Notes under the pieces: model-generated
The model's database searches: none
Told to the model about the DNA's origin: nothing
Seen by the model: only the letters and a program-made list of their open reading frames with translations
Shown here: positions 15,685 to 19,667 of the stretch, one piece after another
Numbering within the stretch: the stretch's first letter is position 1
How the letters are laid out: each line of letters opens with the position of its first letter
Assembly: GCA_002296125.1 (NCBI GenBank)
Contig: DBHI01000084.1
Span: forward strand, 25,550 to 45,216
Direction of reading: 5' to 3'
From: Anaerolineales bacterium UBA832
Lineage (GTDB): Bacteria; Chloroflexota; Anaerolineae; Anaerolineales; UBA11657
Length of the DNA stretch: 19,667 bases
Made by a program: the position numbers and the translations under genes

Positions 15685-17103
15685 ATGAAATTAACATCTA
15701 TTACTAAGAAACATTTTGAATCTTTTTCTACATTACTTTTGTTGTGTTTAGATTCATGTGCTATTGGCATGGCATATTTAGCTGCTTATCAATTAAGATC
15801 TTTGATTGCATTTCCTACTGAGCCACAAGGTCTTGATTCGGTAGATATTTATGGTCGTGTAATTTTGGTGCAAATTTTTTGCATATTGGTAGTATTTTAT
15901 TTCAACAAGTTGTATCATGTAGCACGTAATATTGGTCGAGTAGATAGATTGTATGCTGTTTTTAGTGCAGTCTCAGTAGGAGCATTGTTTTCAATTGCAT
16001 TTTCCACATTGTTGTTTAAGAATACTGTTTTTGAGGTGAATTATTCGCGTGCAATTGTAATATATGCTTGGGTATTGACAATAGCTTTTGTGTTAATTGG
16101 ACGTAGTATATATAGTAGTATATTGTTGTTATTGCGATCTAGAGGTATTGGTATTCAACGATTGTTAATAGTTGGTACAGGCGATGCTGCTGCTGTTGTA
16201 ATTCAGAAAGTAAGATGGATCCAACGTTTGGGATATGACTTGATTGGTTTAGTAGATTCATCAGATGTACAGGAATTGTTGGGAGTATCAGTGATTGGTC
16301 GTCCTAGTGATCTTCAGACTTTGGTAGAAACTAATTATATTGATGAAGTGATTGTTGCTCGACCAGATGCTAGTAGAGATGAATTGTTGAACATTATTGT
16401 ACGATGTCAAAGAGGACATGTGAGTGTAAAGGTTATACCAGATGTGTATGAGATCATGGCAGGTGAAGTTTCTGTAGATGATTTAGGAGGTTTACCTCTT
16501 CTTACGGTACGTGATGTGGCATTAAGAGGATGGCGTATGTCTCTTAAGCGTATGGTAGACTTAGTGATTAGTTCTGTTGGTCTTGTAGTTTTTTCCCCCT
16601 TAATGTTGTTAGTTGCTGGTTTGATTAAGATTGAATCCGATGGACCAGTATTCTTTTTTCAGAATAGGGTTGGCTTAGATGGTAAAGATTTCAAAATTTT
16701 CAAATTTCGTTCAATGCGCACAGGTGCTAGTAATGAAAGACAATGGACAGTTGCAGAAGATTCACGTAGGACAGGTTTGGGTAGATTTATTCGTCGTTTT
16801 TCTATTGACGAGTTACCCCAATTGATCAATGTTGTTTTAGGTGATATGAGTTTAGTTGGTCCACGTCCGGAGCAACCCCAGTTTGTTGAAGAGTTTCAAG
16901 AGCGTATTCCTAGATATATGGAGCGTCATAGGGAAAAAGCAGGTATAACTGGTTGGGCACAGGTAAATGGCCTGCGTGGTGACACATCAATTGAGGATAG
17001 AACGCGATACGATTTATGGTATGTAGAAAACTGGTCTCTGTGGTTAGACTTTAAGATTATAATTCGGACAGTATTTAATGTTTTGTCAGGAAAAGCATAC
17101 TAA
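15685..17103 (+). CDS. Polyprenyl-phosphate sugar-1-phosphate transferase
   Basis: A 472-residue membrane enzyme that starts synthesis of an exopolysaccharide, O-antigen or other envelope glycan by transferring a sugar phosphate from a nucleotide sugar to undecaprenyl phosphate (WcaJ/CpsE/WbaP type). It has an N-terminal block of four transmembrane helices (about 15-40, 58-76, 92-111, 122-150), a nucleotide-binding-like domain (158-250, starting RLLIVGTGDAA), a further membrane helix (290-312) and the catalytic domain. That domain holds FKIFKFRSMRTGA (336-348), the catalytic DE pair 375-376 in SIDELPQLINVVLGDMS, VGPRPEQP (391-398) and GITGWAQVNGLRGDTS (420-435). The sugar cannot be inferred. 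It probably shares its mRNA with murE, six bases upstream, and no further glycan genes follow. Confidence 0.92.
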   Translation: MKLTSITKKHFESFSTLLLLCLDSCAIGMAYLAAYQLRSLIAFPTEPQGLDSVDIYGRVILVQIFCILVVFYFNKLYHVARNIGRVDRLYAVFSAVSVGALFSIAFSTLLFKNTVFEVNYSRAIVIYAWVLTIAFVLIGRSIYSSILLLLRSRGIGIQRLLIVGTGDAAAVVIQKVRWIQRLGYDLIGLVDSSDVQELLGVSVIGRPSDLQTLVETNYIDEVIVARPDASRDELLNIIVRCQRGHVSVKVIPDVYEIMAGEVSVDDLGGLPLLTVRDVALRGWRMSLKRMVDLVISSVGLVVFSPLMLLVAGLIKIESDGPVFFFQNRVGLDGKDFKIFKFRSMRTGASNERQWTVAEDSRRTGLGRFIRRFSIDELPQLINVVLGDMSLVGPRPEQPQFVEEFQERIPRYMERHREKAGITGWAQVNGLRGDTSIEDRTRYDLWYVENWSLWLDFKIIIRTVFNVLSGKAY

Positions 17104-17378
17104 AATTAATTGATTTATTATTCATTTGTTGTGACATCTGGATATTGTTTAGTTATTCCTTGCAAGCTTAAATTTCATATGGTATATTGATATTTATTGA
17201 CAGAGATAGGTGTATTAAATGGTGATTATGTTTTATTCAGCATGTAATCACTTAGGTTTATTGTCAGATATCCATTTCAATTTATGAAAATTGTTTAACA
17301 TGATTTGTAATTGCTGTGAAACTTTATTTGTATATGATTAATTTGTATGTATAAGATGTGAATTAGGAGAGGAATTGT
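17104..17378 (+). promoter_or_regulatory. Non-coding leader region upstream of metK
   Basis: A 275-base AT-rich gap without a gene. It contains a 10-pair stem with two wobbles, GTGATTATGT (17222-17231) with ATGTAATCAC (17242-17251) around a 10-base loop. It also has complementary seven-base segments TGGATAT (17138-17144) and ATATCCA (17268-17274) that could close a larger fold around it. A perfect TTGACA at 17197-17202 lacks a -10 at usual spacing; a weaker TTGCTG-16-TATGAT lies at 17311-17338. GGAGAGG sits six bases before the metK ATG. I do not recognise the conserved core of any SAM riboswitch class here. The region may hold the end of the sugar-transferase transcript and the metK promoter. 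Confidence 0.35.
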
Positions 17379-18593
17379 ATGAGTAATTCGTTTATGGAAT
17401 CACCTAAACTGTTGTTTACTTCTGAGTCAGTTACGGAAGGTCATCCAGATAAGATGTGTGATCAAATTAGTGATGCAGTACTTGATGCAATTATGTCTGA
17501 GGACCCATATGGGAGAGTTGCTTGTGAGGCTGCAGTTAAGACAGGTTTTGTTATGTTGCTTGGTGAAATTACTACCGACTGTTATGTTAATTTTAACAAG
17601 GTTGTTCGTCAAGTGGTGAAAGATATAGGATACAATGGTAGTAATACTGGATTTGATGCTGATACTTGTGGTGTGCAAGTGGCTATTTCTTCCCAAAGTG
17701 CTGACATTGCTTTAGGTGTTGATCAATCATTAGAAGCTAAATCTGGTGATGCAGACGATACTGATATTGAATCAGTTGGTGCTGGTGATCAAGGTATGAT
17801 GTTTGGGTTTGCATGTAATGAGACTGCAGAATTAATGCCAATGCCAATAGATCTTGCTCACAGGTTAACTCGTAATTTGGCACATGTTAGACGTGAAGGC
17901 ATATTAGATTGGTTGCGTCCAGATGGTAAGAGTCAGGTTACTGTTCAATATGAATTTGGCAAACCCAAAAGAATTGATACAGTACTAATTAGCACTCAAC
18001 ATGATCCAGATATATCTCAAGATGAAATAAGAAGTGCTATTATTGATAGAGTAATAATGCCTATTCTGCCGTCTAATATGATAGATGATGATCTTAAGAT
18101 TTTTACTAATCCAACAGGAAAGTTTGTTGTAGGAGGTCCAAAAGGAGATGCTGGACTAACTGGCCGTAAGATTATTGTGGACACTTATGGTGGTATGGGT
18201 CGTCATGGTGGAGGGGCCTTTAGTGGAAAGGATTGTACCAAAGTTGATAGAAGTGCTTCTTATGCAGCAAGATGGGTAGCAAAAAATGTGGTTGGCGCTA
18301 AATTGGCAGAGAGATGTGAAATACAATTGGCCTATGCTATAGGTGTTGCTGAGCCATTGAGTATAAATGTTGAAACTTTTGGTACAGGTGTGTTAAGTGA
18401 TGTATTAATTGGTCAAGCAATATCAGAAGTGTTTGACTTGCGACCGGGAGCATTTATCAGAGATTTAAAGTTACGACGACCAATTTATTTACAAACTGCA
18501 GCATATGGCCATTTTGGTAGAGATGACATTGATTTACCTTGGGAAAGGCTTGATCGAGTACAAGATTTGTTGGATGCAACAAGCAGTAATTAG
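17379..18593 (+). CDS. metK: S-adenosylmethionine synthetase
   Basis: Makes S-adenosylmethionine from methionine and ATP, releasing phosphate and pyrophosphate; a cytoplasmic homotetramer in known cases. The 404-residue length is close to normal. Signature motifs are [19 protein letters not shown] (12-30, with the catalytic histidine H22), [12 protein letters not shown] (134-145, the ATP-binding hexapeptide region) and [20 protein letters not shown] (277-296, the P-loop-like second signature). The ATG at 17379 is fixed by GGAGAGG six bases upstream. It appears to be transcribed alone. Its stop codon overlaps that of the convergent malic enzyme gene, leaving no room for a separate terminator. 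Confidence 0.97.
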   Translation: MSNSFMESPKLLFTSESVTEGHPDKMCDQISDAVLDAIMSEDPYGRVACEAAVKTGFVMLLGEITTDCYVNFNKVVRQVVKDIGYNGSNTGFDADTCGVQVAISSQSADIALGVDQSLEAKSGDADDTDIESVGAGDQGMMFGFACNETAELMPMPIDLAHRLTRNLAHVRREGILDWLRPDGKSQVTVQYEFGKPKRIDTVLISTQHDPDISQDEIRSAIIDRVIMPILPSNMIDDDLKIFTNPTGKFVVGGPKGDAGLTGRKIIVDTYGGMGRHGGGAFSGKDCTKVDRSASYAARWVAKNVVGAKLAERCEIQLAYAIGVAEPLSINVETFGTGVLSDVLIGQAISEVFDLRPGAFIRDLKLRRPIYLQTAAYGHFGRDDIDLPWERLDRVQDLLDATSSN

Positions 18594-19667
18594 TTTGTTT
18601 TTGCATTCATGATTGCTATCGCTGACATATTAACTATTTCTTCTATATTATCACCAGTTTGTAAGACGTGAACTGGTGCGTTCATGCCTAATAAAACAGG
18701 TCCTATTGTAATAGCACCTGTTAGTTGTTGTAGTAGCTTATATGCAATGTTTGCAGATGATAAGTTGGGAAACACCAATACATTGGCATTTTTTAGTTTA
18801 CTAAAAGGAAATCTTTCGGACATGAGTTGGCTGTTGACTGCTACGTCTGCTTGCATTTCTCCATCAATTACAATATCGGGACGTTCATTTTGTACAATTT
18901 GGATTGCGTTTCGTACTTTATGTGAGATAGGGTGCTGTGAACTGCCGAAGTTGGAAAAACTTAACATTGCTACACGTGGATTAAGCTCTATAGTTTTGGC
19001 AAAATCATTTGCTAGTATGGCAGCTTGAGCCAATGATTTTTCATCAGGTTCTATGTTGACTGTTGCATCTGTGAAGATCAATACTTTTTCTTTTATTATT
19101 ACAATGTATGATCCAGTAACTCTTTTGTCAGCTTCTTTATCACCAAAGATTTCTAACGCTGGTTTAAGGACATCTGGATATTCATATGTTAAACCCGAAA
19201 GGAAAGCATCAGCATCACCTGAATCTACCATCATCATTCCATAGATATTAGGAGTTGAAACACGCTCACGTGCTAAAGCAAAGGTTACGCCATGTCTTTC
19301 TCGCTTTTTATGATATGACTTAGCATAATTTGTAAGCTTATTGTCATTATCAGTAATAGAGACAATTTCTGGAGTAAAGTTTAATTTTAGTTCCTTTATT
19401 GTTTGTTGTATCTTTTGAGGTTGTCCTACAAGTATTGGATGGCCGATTGCATTTTCACTGACTTGATAGGCAGCTTTAATTATTTTGACTTCTTCTCCTT
19501 CAGCATATACTATTTTTTTAGGATTCTGTTTAGCTGTATTCATAATGTATCGATGCACTTTTCTACCGTGACCTAGTCTTGAGGCAAGTTCATCACGATA
19601 CGTTGGTATATCTATTGTTTTTCTTGCTACTCCAGATTTTATCGCTGCTTCTGCAACAGCTGCACTT
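18590..19667 (-). CDS. maeB: NADP-dependent malic enzyme, C-terminal part (partial)
   Basis: The 3' part of a gene that continues past the right edge. The reading frame is open to the last base, so the GTG at 19558-19556 is an internal valine, not a start. The residues encoded at 19559-19666 ([20 protein letters not shown], then [10 protein letters not shown]) are the end of the malic enzyme catalytic domain. From about 19550 down to the stop runs the phosphotransacetylase-like domain of Mae[52 protein letters not shown] and [17 protein letters not shown]. Long malic enzymes of this type decarboxylate malate to pyruvate with NADP and sense acetyl-CoA through this domain, which usually lacks phosphotransacetylase activity. 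A free-standing phosphotransacetylase is therefore unlikely. Confidence 0.88.
   Translation of the reverse strand, partial: SAAVAEAAIKSGVARKTIDIPTYRDELASRLGHGRKVHRYIMNTAKQNPKKIVYAEGEEVKIIKAAYQVSENAIGHPILVGQPQKIQQTIKELKLNFTPEIVSITDNDNKLTNYAKSYHKKRERHGVTFALARERVSTPNIYGMMMVDSGDADAFLSGLTYEYPDVLKPALEIFGDKEADKRVTGSYIVIIKEKVLIFTDATVNIEPDEKSLAQAAILANDFAKTIELNPRVAMLSFSNFGSSQHPISHKVRNAIQIVQNERPDIVIDGEMQADVAVNSQLMSERFPFSKLKNANVLVFPNLSSANIAYKLLQQLTGAITIGPVLLGMNAPVHVLQTGDNIEEIVNMSAIAIMNAKTN

Noticed and set aside
17197..17202. Perfect TTGACA as the metK -35
   Set aside because: No acceptable -10 box lies 15-19 bases downstream.
17130..17378. Known SAM riboswitch before metK
   Set aside because: I could not find the conserved core sequences of SAM-I, SAM-II or related classes; only generic stems are visible.
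18684..19244. Plus-strand open frames opposite the malic enzyme gene
   Set aside because: They are antisense to a clearly recognised conserved domain and show no start signals.
19556..19558. GTG as start of a free-standing phosphate acetyltransferase
   Set aside because: The frame continues open to the window edge and the upstream residues match the end of the malic enzyme domain, so this is one longer maeB gene.
1..19667. Insertion sequences, prophage, CRISPR, tRNA or rRNA
   Set aside because: Reading both strands showed no transposase or integrase protein, no spaced direct repeats and no recognisable RNA gene.

Overview
This window is AT-rich bacterial chromosome, densely coding, with no mobile element, CRISPR array, tRNA or rRNA that I can see. 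The gene content is that of an aerobic, respiring bacterium: Mn-type superoxide dismutase, 7Fe ferredoxin, complex I and F-type ATP synthase parts. Several protein features resemble Chloroflexota homologues as I remember them: the Mur ligase with a GSAGLRD and EDPRTE signature, the second NuoM with a GHVAAPTAVSM signature, and ATP synthase b fused to the end of delta. An AT-rich marine Chloroflexota lineage such as SAR202 would fit. This is inference from motifs, not a database result.

Layout, left to right. (1) Positions 17-1093, minus strand: sodA followed by a 7Fe ferredoxin, probably one redox/oxygen-defence unit driven by a TTGACA-18-TACAAT promoter at 1176-1205. (2) 1242-2195, plus: a DMT/EamA-family permease. 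(3) 2391-11565, plus: a tight operon nuoA-H-J-K-L-M-M2-N. It encodes every membrane subunit of complex I plus a second NuoM, and none of the peripheral-arm genes (no nuoB, C, D, I, E, F, G). (4) 11562-13980, plus: a near-consensus promoter overlapping the nuoN stop codon drives atpI-like, atpB (a), atpE (c) and a b-delta fusion. A hairpin terminator follows at once; the F1 genes atpA, G, D, C and a full atpH are absent. (5) 14110-17103, plus: a MurE-type ligase and a polyprenyl-phosphate sugar-1-phosphate transferase, six bases apart, an envelope-building pair. (6) 17379-18593, plus: metK behind a 275-base non-coding leader. (7) 18590-19667, minus: the 3' part of an NADP-malic enzyme with its phosphotransacetylase-like domain, running off the right edge and sharing its stop codon bases with metK.

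The central region is the interesting part. It places the ion-translocating membrane sector of complex I next to the ion-translocating Fo sector of ATP synthase, while the catalytic sectors of both machines must be encoded elsewhere or be missing. The complex I appears to be an enlarged '2M' form: two NuoM subunits, and a NuoL whose lateral-helix region is about 28 residues longer than usual. The extra NuoM has lost the membrane lysine of TM7 that ordinary antiporter-like subunits use. The b subunit carries only the C-terminal domain of delta, so the top of the stator must be built unusually.
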